Below are positions 54,009 to 64,000 of a DNA stretch of 64,000 nucleotides, piece by piece. Location: the NCBI GenBank assembly GCA_002917075.1, contig NTMA01000014.1:124001-188000 (forward strand), in the 5' to 3' direction. The stretch comes from Hawksworthiomyces lignivorus (taxonomy: Eukaryota; Ascomycota; Sordariomycetes; Ophiostomatales; Ophiostomataceae). The notes under the pieces are model-generated. The model was not told where the DNA came from. It worked only from the letters and a program-made list of their open reading frames with translations, and made no database searches. The position numbers were made by a program, and so were the translations under genes. Positions within the stretch are counted from its first letter, which is position 1. Each line of letters opens with the position of its first letter.

Positions 54009-55020
54009 ATGATGTCCTTGCGCACATTCGCCCGCGCGGCGCCTCGTGCCACCGCCCGCCTCACCCCGGCCGCCGCGATGCGGTCGTCCGCAATGGCCGC
54101 ACGGCCTTCCACGCGGTCGGTGCTGACGGGTCTGCGGTCGTCCATGGCCACTCCGAAGATGACATCTGCGGCGTTCTCCACGGCGGCCGTGCGCCTTGCG
54201 TCCGCCGGCAAGTCAGAGGTCGACGAGGAGCTGTCGGCCAAGCTAGAGAGCGAGATCCAGTTCGAGACGGAGATCCGCGAGAACGAGCCGCAGGCCACGA
54301 GCGTCAAGGATTTCCTGGAGAGCGGCCTCTTTGAGATTGAGGACGTGGCGGGCCGCGAGGAGGTGGTCCTGCGGCGGACGTACGGCGACGAGAAGTGAGT
54401 ACGGACTGGCGGCAGGAAAAGGCGCAGAAATCCCCTCTGTAACCTGATTTATTTTTTCTATTGCTAACGGCTTCCCTCCTCCTAGGATCACCGTCACCTT
54501 CTCAATTGCCGACCTGGCCAACTACGACCCCGAGCTGTACGACGAGGACTCGGCCCTAGCCGACGAGGACCTGGAGGAGGGCGGCAGCGGCCGCAAGCAG
54601 AGCGGCGCGCCTGCCGCCAGCGAGGGCGAGGAGGCCGACGAGGAGTTTGACGACGCCGACACCACGGCAGCCGTGCCCTGCCGCCTGTCCATCGTGATCG
54701 AGAAGCCCGGCCAGGGCGCGCTCAGCGTCGAGGCCACCGCCCAGGACGGCGCCCTGCTGGTCGACAACCTGTACCACTACAAGGACGCCGCCTTGGCGCA
54801 CGAGCCCACCGCCGAGGTCGCCCACGCCGCCCAGCAGGTCTACCCGGGCCCCGCCTTTGGCAGCCTGGACGAGGACCTGCAGGTCCTGCTGGACCGGTAC
54901 CTGGAGGAGCGCGGCATCTCGCAGGCGCTGGCCGTGTTCGTGCCCGAGTACCTCGACGCCAAGGAGCAGCGCGAGTACCTCGGCTTCCTGCACAACCTCA
55001 AGGGCTTTGTGGATGCCTAG
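54009..55020 (+). CDS. mam33: Mitochondrial acidic matrix protein, p32/Mam33 family
   Basis: Two exons, 54009-54394 and 54486-55020 (91-nt intron), 306 aa. The first ~60 residues are Arg/Ala/Ser/Thr-rich without acids, a mitochondrial presequence. The p32 domain begins KSEVDEELSAKLESEIQFE and includes VKDFLESGLFEIED, an acidic loop (EDLEEGG, EEADEEFDDAD), FSIADL before it, and the conserved end SLDEDLQVLLDRYLEERGI, FVPEYLDAKEQREYLGFL, LKGFV. p32 proteins form acidic trimers in the matrix, with roles in mitochondrial translation and respiratory function. The ATGATG start gives a choice of two adjacent Mets. Confidence 0.94.
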
Positions 55021-55979
55021 AGGGCGCGTGAGGAAGGCGGTGAGAGAGAGAGAGAGAGAGAGAGAGAGGCTCGATTTTGATTAAAACGGCATGGGCAGGG
55101 CATTGAAACGAAATGGATGAGATGATCTATGAAAGCAAGAAGCAAAAAGGGATGCAGGACGATGGCGGGCGTATATGACTTTTATTCCTCACTCTTTATA
55201 AAGAACCTAAAACCAAGAACAACAGCGCGCTGTACGATAGATGAAAAAATGGCCACAATTCCTATGTTATGAATTTTTTTGGGGGGCTGCTTTACTGCAG
55301 CGGTCTTTCTATAATTGTTTACATAAAATTTACCTAGATACCTCTCTTTCTCTCTTTCTTCCTCTCTAAGTCTTTTCTCTTCCGTATAAAAATTTTTATT
55401 ACATATCTGTCTTGTGTACATTGTTCCCTCACCGTTTCTGTGAGATTGTTATACCAAGTTCCGTTCGTCATATTTCATGTCTTGCAACAATAGGGCATAT
55501 ACAAAATGATAACCAGTGCAATCGTAAACGACAGACCAATGCCTTAACTCTTTTCCGTCGTCTGGCTCTCTCTGGCTCTCCAAACATCTTGTTCTTTACT
55601 CAGGAAAGGATAGCCGGCCATACCAGACGTAGAGTAAATGACAGAAAGCAACAAGAAAACGCCAAATCATGTACTATGCAAAGAGGGAATTTCCTGTGCC
55701 CGCCTCTCGCATCACCCTCCGCCCTTCATCTATGAACAGCCTGTAACTTCAAATCTAGTTCGATAAGAGTGGAAAATCAATACCGAAAAACAACACAAAT
55801 ACAAGCTCCTCCTCGCCGCTCACCCCCATTCTTTCCATCTGAACGTATTCTCATGTATATGCCGCCAAATTAATTAAGGAGAAATCATGCCAACTCCATT
55901 CTAGCCAGATGCGACTCCCTCAGGTCTTCTAACATACTCCAATCTAAGCAGACGCCTTTGCGGCCTGTCCAATGGCGTC
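55021..55979. other. Convergent 3' intergenic region
   Basis: Spacer between the 3' ends of the p32 gene (+) and the Osh gene (-). Contains a (GA)n microsatellite of about 12 units near 55,043-55,068 in the p32 3' region. No gene is seen. Confidence 0.55.
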
Positions 55980-57596
55980 TTAGGCAGCGTCCAGGGACGA
56001 GCTTCCGTCCAGAATGCCGTCCATGCTCCAGTCACCTTTCTGGGCGCGCTCTAGCACCATCCGGCCCTTGGCCGACAGCTGAGGTTTGCCGCCGTTGCCT
56101 GTGACCTGCTCGAAGAACACAGGCTTCCACACTTCGCCGGTCCGCTCTCGCTCACGGGCCTTTACACGCTGCTCCTCTTCCAGCTCTTGCTTGACGACCG
56201 TTGCTCTGGAAAACTGCTTAGCATGGATGGCCTTGGTCACCTCGCCCCAGAGTTGCAGGGACTCGTTCGCAAGCTGCTGCTCGTCGGGCGGCACAACCTT
56301 GGATGCCACTGTCAGAGGTTCAATGTCAAGGATGGTGGTCTGGTTCTCAACCGGGTGGGAGTTCTGCATGAGCACCTATTAGAATACGGGCTCTTGGGAA
56401 ATAAGGGCAAAAAAAAAAGAGACCAGGGCAAGTAGTGAGATGAAACTTACAACTGGCTTCGGGCCGATGGTAAAGACGATCTTCTCTTTCCACGGTCCAG
56501 TCAGCCGTACGAGGACGTCCTCATCCGGAACGTCCCTGATGCGCTCCTTGTTGTCGTTGTCTGGGTCGTAGCGGAAAATGACGCCGTCAACTTTGTTGGT
56601 GGACCGGCCAAGCCAACCTTCGTCATAATATTGCAGAATGGCCTTGAGCTTCGTCTCCGGGCAGGTGATGTAGGCGATGTCGCCGACGCTGACACTGAGC
56701 GTACCGCGCAGAATGCCGCCTAGATGGGCAGCCGGGTGGGTCAACTGATACGTCTCGTGATTGCGGTTCTCGAGAGTGATGAAGATGCCCAAGTTGTGCT
56801 CACCGGGCATCACTTTGATGCTAGTGCCGGTGAACTTGGCGGTGATCTGGTCGAAGCCCCGGGCGTGCAGGCCTCGCTCAGGGCAGCTGATATAGAAAGC
56901 GCTGACTGGCGGGTGATGCGACGTCTGCTCGGTAAGGTAGGATATCCGCACCGTCTTGTTTTGTGGGTTGGAGCCGTTCTGCGGCACGGAGACGTTGACA
57001 CTGCTTGGGGTGCTTGTGCCACCATTGACATTTTTTGAGCTGGCGCGAGAGGCAGAGGATTTCACACTGGACGCCGAGCTTGCGGCAGCGGTACCGTTGG
57101 CGCCCTTCGCGGCGCCGTTGACGGTGGCACCACCGGGAAGTTCTTGGTGGACGATACGCGGCGCATTGTCCTCAGCATCCCAGTTACAGCGAAAGAACTC
57201 GCCGAGACAGGAGTTGTAGGGCTTGCAGGGACGGCCCTTTGCGTATTTCAGGTCCTTGGTAAACCAGAAGCGGAGGACCTCGAGCATGCGATCGAGAGGC
57301 TCATCCGATGTACCAATGGCAATGAAGGTGTTGGGAGCATCGAGGTAGTTCCAGTATTCGAGGTTGGGAGTCGGCTCGAGCAGCTGGGACGGGAGGGAGA
57401 AGCGCACGGAGGCCAAATCAGCGACACCAATAAATCTACGAGTAGATCTGTTAGAAAAGTGACTAGATTTCGAAAGGGAGGCGGCCACGTGGGAAGCAGA
57501 AAGTACAGGTTCTTACTTCTTCAGGATGCCGAGGAAAGTTCGCAGCTTGGAACCCTCGCTGTGGGATTCTTCGGGGCGGGTGGCCACCTCAGCCAT
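55980..57596 (-). CDS. Oxysterol-binding-protein homologue (Osh/Kes1 group)
   Basis: Three exons, 57596-57517, 57435-56451 and 56375-55980 (introns 81 and 75 nt), 486 aa. The lid-like N-terminus (SKLRTFLGILKKFIGVADLASVRFSLP) leads into the ORD with YWNYLD, GEFFRC and the fingerprint EQTSHHPPVSAFY; the end EEQRVKARERERTGEVWKPVFF matches the family C-terminus. There is no PH, ankyrin or GOLD domain, so it belongs with short Kes1/Osh4-type proteins that exchange sterol and PI4P between ER and Golgi/plasma membrane. A Ser/Ala/Asn-rich insert (about 155-205) between GEFFRC and EQTSHHPP is longer than in yeast Kes1. Start at 57596 is supported by the clean first intron. Confidence 0.94.
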
Positions 57597-60500
57597 GTTG
57601 GCAGCTATACAGTTCTGTCGTCGCTTGCGAAATAGGGGAAGAGCACCAGCGTGATAAAAATGACAGGCCGAGAAAGGGATGCAGACAAGAGGAGGTGAGA
57701 GAGACGAGTATCAGCTTCTGCAGATGCTTTTTTTCGGTGGCGACTCCAAGATATCAGTAAGGAATGGCACGGGCGGTAAAGGCTACTGGCGGTGTCGCTT
57801 TCTCCAGTGGAGGAGGGGCTAGTTAGTATGCAAGATATTACAGGTAATTACTGTGTAGAGATAAGTCGGGGAGAGCGACAAAGAAACGGGAGCGGGAGTG
57901 AGACACCAGCACGACTTTGAGATACAGACGGAAATGCCGGAGAAAACCAAAAGGACAGGCAAAAAAAAGGTAGAGAAGAGAGAAAGGGAAAAGGGAAAAG
58001 GCGAATTTCAAGAAATGTTTCGAAAGCCCAAGATCCAAAAAAAAGCATTTGGGATGCGTTTCACGATTTTGCGGCTATCGTGGCGCCAAAGAAAAATAAA
58101 ATAAAATAAGAAAAAAAAAGAGAGAAATCAAACTGAGCCAAATAGAATAAAATAATCAAAATAAAATAAAATAAAACAAGGCAAATTTTCAGAATCGCAA
58201 GCGGAAAGAACGAATCTGTCTGTCGCTTTACTCACCTTTTACTCTGCTCAGCTTTGACGTACACTGCGGCAATATTAGCGAACGGGCAGGCTGGTCAGAT
58301 CGTGTTCGTTTTCGCAACCCCTCCTTCCTTCTAGGCCCTGAAGCGGCAGTTAGGGCGATAAGCTGATAAGTGTTCGTAGAATTGAAGAAGCAGAACAAGA
58401 GGAAAAGCTATGAAGATCAAGACAAAAGAAAGAGAAGCAGAATGCGGAAGACGCTGAAAAGGGAGAAGAAGAAGAAGAGGAAACCAGCGATGCGAGCAGG
58501 AAGGCAGACGATGGCCGGAAAAGACGGTGGAGAAGCAAACGTGACCAGCCTTTTGCTGGGGATCCCGGATGGCTCTCTTTTGGTGTGAAACGAATCAGAG
58601 CTGAACCGAGCAAGGAGGTTTTCCTTTCTGCTGATTCAATTTGTGTGCCAAATTTCTTCTTGCTCTGCTCATTTCATTTTTTTGTCGCCGCCGCCGCCGC
58701 TGTTGCTGCGCTGAGCAGCTTCGCGTCTCACGTACTCGCCCGAAGCCTTGCCGCTCCGCAAGCCAATCATTTGGCCACGGGCTTCCATGTGCGGCCTCCA
58801 GCTGTCGAAATCAAAGCTGCCTCAGCAACACATGGGGGGACATCTTTTGGCGGCACTACGAGACTCCCTCCACCCGGCAGTGGATGGCGAATGACTAGCG
58901 AGTCTGGAATCTAGAGTCCAAGTGCTCTCCTAGGTCCTTCTCGGTCTCGTGCTTCCTCTAACATACCAGCGTGTCTACATCTCGGCGGTAAGAGGAGGAG
59001 TCACTTAGGTTGAATCGATGTCACAATAAACCGAGGATCTACTAAGCTCTTTACGTGCAACATCTCTTATCTCGTAGACGTCAGGGCGGAACTCATTTGG
59101 CGTTTTGATCCTTGCAGCCCCCGTTTAGGTGCAAAAGCTGGTGTGAAGAATAGGCTCTAAGCATATGTTCAAAGGGAGAGTGTGCAAGAGAAGAAAATAG
59201 AGCAAGCTATTAAGAGAATGACAATAACAAAACAGAATAGAAGTCGTCTTGCTTCTACGTCTAATTGCATCTGTGGAAGCTGTTAAGATGCATTTTATTC
59301 TTTATACTATCTTTCAAATACCGCAGGTAACGCAAAAGTTTGTTGCCATATGAGCAGTCAATCGCCGATTTCGCAGCTGCTCTTCTTTGTGATGTTAAAT
59401 TAAAGATCATCGTGTTCTTGCGTTCCACGATATGAGCACAATAAGCTTATCTATTCCGCTCTTCTTTGTGTTCTGGCGTTGTCGAGATTGTTGAAAAAAC
59501 GTTGCAGATCTCAGTTGGCCCTACAAAAAAAAAGAGGTCTTGGTAGAGTATTCTATTCTCATAGATTTCAATTTTATCATCTTTCAGTATGTTGCTTATT
59601 TTCGCTTTCCTGTTGAAATACTTAAAGCTAACACCACCTAGATGCAGAGGTTGATGATGTTGTTCTTTTTAAACACATGTATTTTTTGATGTCGTTTAAT
59701 CGAACAGGGCCACCAGGAGCTAGGTTTCTGCTATCGGAGATCCCCTTCCTTCTTCTCTGATAGATAACTTCTTAAGATATATACAACGGCCGCTTTTGTT
59801 TCATTACTTCCGGCCTTCGATTACGTTGCGATGTATTCATACCATGAAGGATTTGCAAAGTATGGCGTTTTGCTAGAGTAGAGTCATAGTTTCTATCTGA
59901 ACCGAAACTTGTAGCAGACCTTTACATACCAAAACCCAATTTCCCTCCTTCTAATCACTCTATACAAATATATACCTTCTAGCGACGTCAGGTCTAGTAG
60001 ATGAAGCCGGTGCTCTCTGCAGTGTCGCCTATCGGCTTGGAACGAGAGGACTCTGCCGTTTGCTGATTATGTGGGCCTGTCATCGTAACACAAGCTCATC
60101 CATGTGTGCTGTCCAAGAGAGGAAAAGCAGACCTCAGCAGCTGCGAGAAAATGGAAACAGCGCGAGCGAAAGCGGGGTGCGCCAAATACGAGGGCCTCGT
60201 CGGATAGTCGTGTGTGTCGCATTCCTCTCGCGACAGCCATACTGGCTGATCTGCAGAGCCTAGACCTGTCTAGATCATCTTGACCGGCCAGGCACAATCG
60301 TCACCATGGAAGAATTTCGATTGGAAACATATATCTTGATGCGGCTAGCTCGTAAGTTTAAGAGGATACATACATTTAGCACTGGTGGGACGCACGCTGC
60401 TGCAGTAATACCACAGTTACGGCCCAAACTGAAAAACCTCAAATCCGCCATGCTACTACGTGAAGCCTTTCGGACCGAAATATCAGCATCACTATGAAGG

Positions 60501-63500
60501 AGCAGCTTTCTGCGTCCAATAGAAGAGGGAAACTACAGGACATCGCAAGTTTGAATACGTATAATTGACCATATGCATTAGGTACGCCAAAAAGATCCCA
60601 TAGTATCTATTGCGTCTAGTCGAACAGGTGCAAAACCTCAATCTCTGTCCCCCCCGGGCAGACATACACTGCGCAGTTATTCATCTAGCGAACAATGGCT
60701 GGCCCTGCTACACAGCTACAAGGCTTCTTCGTGGTGGCATTTGATACTTTACCAGAATCCTTAAGCCTTGTCTTTGGCATATGCCCAGTACTGTGTTAGT
60801 TGGAAAACAAGAAGAATGATATAAGACACTTGAATTAGACTAATCCTCATTTCTTGTGAACGGCTTGAAAAACAAGATCCTCACCTCTGCCATGTGTATT
60901 CTATTCTCCTAGGGCTGAAATTCAGGCAATCTAGACCAGTACATCGACAAATACTCACCGCAGATCGCAGCGATTGTCCAGTTTTTGATCATACTGCGCT
61001 GCCAAGTTGCCGTCTATTCAGGTCCCAATTGACACCTGTTTCTTAAAAGAAGTTTATTTATTTCGGTTCCTGACTATCAATGTCGACTAAAAAGGTGATG
61101 TTTGCTGCTGGGATATTTCTCGCGCCCACATCTCTCTAGACCCAATCCCTACTGACTTATCTCAAACGTCCTATGCTGGCTAGCCATGGAACATTGGCTT
61201 CCCATTGTTCACTTCACTTTGGAGACGCTGCTTTTCTTCAATGGGACCATGGAGAATTTCTTTAGTTGCATTTGCCAGACCCATCTTTCACCTCCTGAGA
61301 ATCTCGGTTCATTTTTTTCTCACACAGTGTACTCTGTAGAAGTCAATGTCTCTATATTTACATTCAATCTCGCCCTTTGCTTCCCCCTTTTCTCCCTCAG
61401 TTCTTCCGTGGGGGTGTGGATATATACAATAACACCATGTCTTCCTTCATACACAATGGTCGCCATGCAAACGTAACGCGTATGAAGTACAGAGAATTCT
61501 TTGCTTCTGTCGTTGTTTTTGCCACAGGCTGTATTATTTTTTCGTGTTTTGTTTCTTCATCCTCCTTTACGCATTCTTCCACCACGGAAAAGTTCTCGAA
61601 AACAGAAAAGATCGACACCAAGAAGACGGGATTTTCTGAAAAAGACGATGGGCGAGCTATATATATTCATATATATAGCGAAGAAGATAAACAAGACTTT
61701 CGATTAATCAATATCCTAGCGCATCTCATACAATCTCCATACAAACTCCATACAGCTGCATGCTTACGTGTTCAGTCAAAGGAGAGCGGCTGGGTCTGGA
61801 AGCGAAAGGGGGTCAGCAAGCCCCGGGATCAGGGGGCACGGCATCGCTGAAAGCCACTCGCCGGCATAAGATGGGACGGGAAGAAAAACATGGGAGAAGA
61901 AACGAAAGGACCAAAAAATTGAACATGAGATTGAATTAGATTGCAAAATCCATATCTCCCCATTTCTATATGTTCACTTGTTTCCCACGCGCTTCATCCA
62001 AAGTAAGATCCCACGGCTGGAGCAAACAGAGATTTAGAGTGCATGCTGTTTGAAAATCAGCTTCACATGCACTCTAAGCGCCTAGGATGTACAGTGCACC
62101 CAATACACGTGCCGTTCCAGAAGAACATCCGGGGGCGGCCCCCCAATATTTTTGCACTGCGTTCTAGCCCGTGATCGTGATCGCAATGTAAACCCGCGAG
62201 TTATTCTCCCCATTGACCGCTGGTAAGCCGCGGTACACCCCTCCAATTTATGTGTGAAATACATAGAATGGCGAAGAAGCGCCGCCCGACTGAAAGCTTT
62301 ACTTAGAATTGCATGAATCGCCTTTCTGCTTTTAACCATACCCTATTTTCCCCATCGGATTTGTGCAAAGTCCATATTATGCTCATGCTTATAATATGAC
62401 TTTGTGATGCGATTTTTACTCTGACAAGTATAACCAGTGGTGTGAAATTAGGTCGGCAGATGCAAGCTTCTGCGAGGCCTAGCATTACGCAAGACAGACA
62501 ATGACGCATCTCATGCAGGCAACATGTGCTATTCTGAGCGACAAGGCGCCTGTTGCGATATTAAACGATGCTACAAGAAATTCACAAAGGACAGAAAGGG
62601 ATAAAATAGCGAGGAGATCGTCGCCATAAAGTACCTAATGAAGCAGACGGTGTGGCGAATTTATACAATATCTAGGGACTTCCGTACGCGAGGAGGGTGA
62701 GAGGAGAAGAGGGAGCTGAAAACAAGGTCGAAGAGATGGTGGCTGGTCAAAACGAGCTTTGGGGACAATGGGGTAGTATTCTGAGAGAGCAAAACAGCAA
62801 ACTACAACCACGTTACTATTAGAAAGAGAGATAGACGAAACGAATACGACTGAACGGCGTGAGAAAGCTCCATGGAATCAGTTAAATAACTGAGCATACG
62901 AAGTAGAGGGCACAGCAAAAGACGATGTTCCCGAAGGGACATGAAATATTTACGGTTGCAACTGTGACACCACGGCGAGTGGCCTGCGTCAAGATTCGTA
63001 CAGGTGCAACCACAAACCCGTCTCTTTGTCAGCCGAGACCAGAGGGTACAAGCTCTTCAGCAAGTTTGTGATAGATGAGCAAGCAATTGGCCATCCAGAG
63101 CAGTGGAAAGAATGGCACACCAGAGAACAGAAAAGGACATGATTGGCAACGCCCTGCATCTAAGGTCCGCGTCTCTGAAGCAGACCTAGTGCCATGACTG
63201 TCAGATGAAAATTGAAAATTGAATTTTGGGGTGCCCTTGACTATCCCGGACTTTGAAAGTACTTGTTGGATCCTTTTGGGTTTCGAAATTTTGCTTTTTT
63301 TTCAGCGCTCTCTGAACATGTCGTTCCGTCTTGCTCGCTATTTGCGGAAAATGAACATTTATGGAACCATATATATTCTGATCATCGAAGCATAATATGG
63401 CTTCTACAGGCTGCTAGTCACGGTCTGGCATGAGATTAGAGACCGACCCACGCAACTCACAGGCACCTTCGATCGCTGTGATTTTCATGTTCATACTGTT

Positions 63501-64000
63501 CATAGAGGAAAGGGGGAGGCTGTGCTGTAAGAGAGAGCAATCATATGAGATGAAATGTGGGTAGAACGGGCAGACAGCGCAGAATGTCCTTATTTCGTTC
63601 ATGGGATGACGTCATGAGCAGGGGGATTGGATGAAGGAAAATGTGAGGGGAACAGGGGAGTTGCCAAATAGGCATGGGGCTTTGTTTCAGGACTGCACTT
63701 TCCCTTTATATAATTTTTTTTAATCTCTTCTTCTGTGGCCCTGCTTCCTCTCTTCTCTCTTGATCATCGCGCGCATCTCGTGCGACGGGGTTTATTTCAT
63801 TGTAATTTGTCGTCTTATTTGTTTTTCCATTTTCTCCTACATACTCCATACAGTACGGAGTACCCCAGGCCTTTTTGTCGCTTATGGAGGACGTGCGTCT
63901 GCTTGTGCTCTGAGACCATGACAGACTGTGGTCGTCTCAGCAGGCGCGGTGCGGGGTGAATAGCAGAAACGGGTTAGAGAAATTCGTGAGATGCACATCA
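57597..64000. other. 6.4 kb without a supported gene
   Basis: The first ~700 bp are the Osh promoter, purine-rich with A-rich runs near 58,080-58,190. Beyond that, frames are short and overlap on both strands. A perfect 12-bp inverted repeat (62034-62045 and 62066-62077, 20-nt loop) is the only symmetric element noted. Between 63,000 and 63,180 the minus strand has two overlapping open stretches without an ATG that look mildly protein-like. I could not support a gene, an RNA gene or a transposon here. Confidence 0.4.

Noticed and set aside
63000..63180. Minus-strand open stretch (FSGVPFFPLLWMANCLL) resembling a PEN-2-like membrane segment
   Set aside because: Too short, no ATG, no joining exon, and an overlapping frame is equally open; resemblance judged coincidental.
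63836..63864. TACTCC...GGAGTA inverted repeat near the right edge
   Set aside because: Six-bp arms with a short spacer are expected by chance and common in fungal intergenic DNA.
1..64000. CRISPR arrays, bacterial operons or phage genes
   Set aside because: No regularly spaced repeats, no ribosome-binding-site-led operons; all recognisable genes are fungal and intron-bearing.

Overview
The window is nuclear DNA of a filamentous ascomycete (Pezizomycotina, probably Sordariomycetes). The evidence is short GT-AG introns of about 50-120 nt, fungal-only families (HET, CFEM, DUF1996, Zn2Cys6, Dal5-type transporters), and transposon remnants whose damage is mostly C-to-T or G-to-A, including CpA-to-TpA stop codons, as left by repeat-induced point mutation (RIP). 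The qa/qut gene order also fits. All exon structures were built by eye from reading frame and splice consensus; none was checked against RNA.

Region 1 (0.7-4.4 kb) is the edge of a quinate/shikimate catabolic cluster: 3-dehydroshikimate dehydratase (+), catabolic 3-dehydroquinase (-) and a QutG/QA-X inositol-monophosphatase-like protein (+), in the order and orientation I recall for Neurospora qa-4/qa-2/qa-x. The dehydrogenase, permease and regulators would lie left of base 1. Region 2 (4.7-16 kb) holds a short HET-domain protein, tRNA-Asp(GTC), a mitochondrial RMND1/DUF155-type protein, a large uncharacterised fungal protein of about 1,030 aa, and a 280-aa unknown.

Region 3 (18.4-26.4 kb) looks like a small-molecule uptake and catabolism unit: an NAD(P)-dependent SAF-domain oxidoreductase divergent from a Dal5-type permease, followed by a Zn2Cys6 activator. 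The shared promoter has CGG/CCG palindromes. The substrate cannot be read from sequence.

Region 4 (26.5-36.8 kb) is rich in secreted proteins: a GH5 endo-1,6-beta-glucanase, a CFEM protein, a 244-aa secreted unknown and an 8-cysteine small secreted protein. It also holds a second Dal5-type permease and a 472-bp foldback element.

Region 5 (37.5-49 kb) is an eroded island: three remnants of a Tad-like LINE, two in tandem and one inverted, bracket a DUF1996 secreted-protein gene. They are followed by an orphan C-terminal piece of glutamine-dependent NAD+ synthetase, a cysteine-rich membrane protein whose 5' end runs into an AT-rich block, and an AIG1-like GTPase with two CpA-to-TpA stops.

Region 6 (49-64 kb) contains a few hypothetical genes, the mitochondrial p32/Mam33 protein and an oxysterol-binding-protein homologue. 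The last 6.4 kb has no gene I can support.
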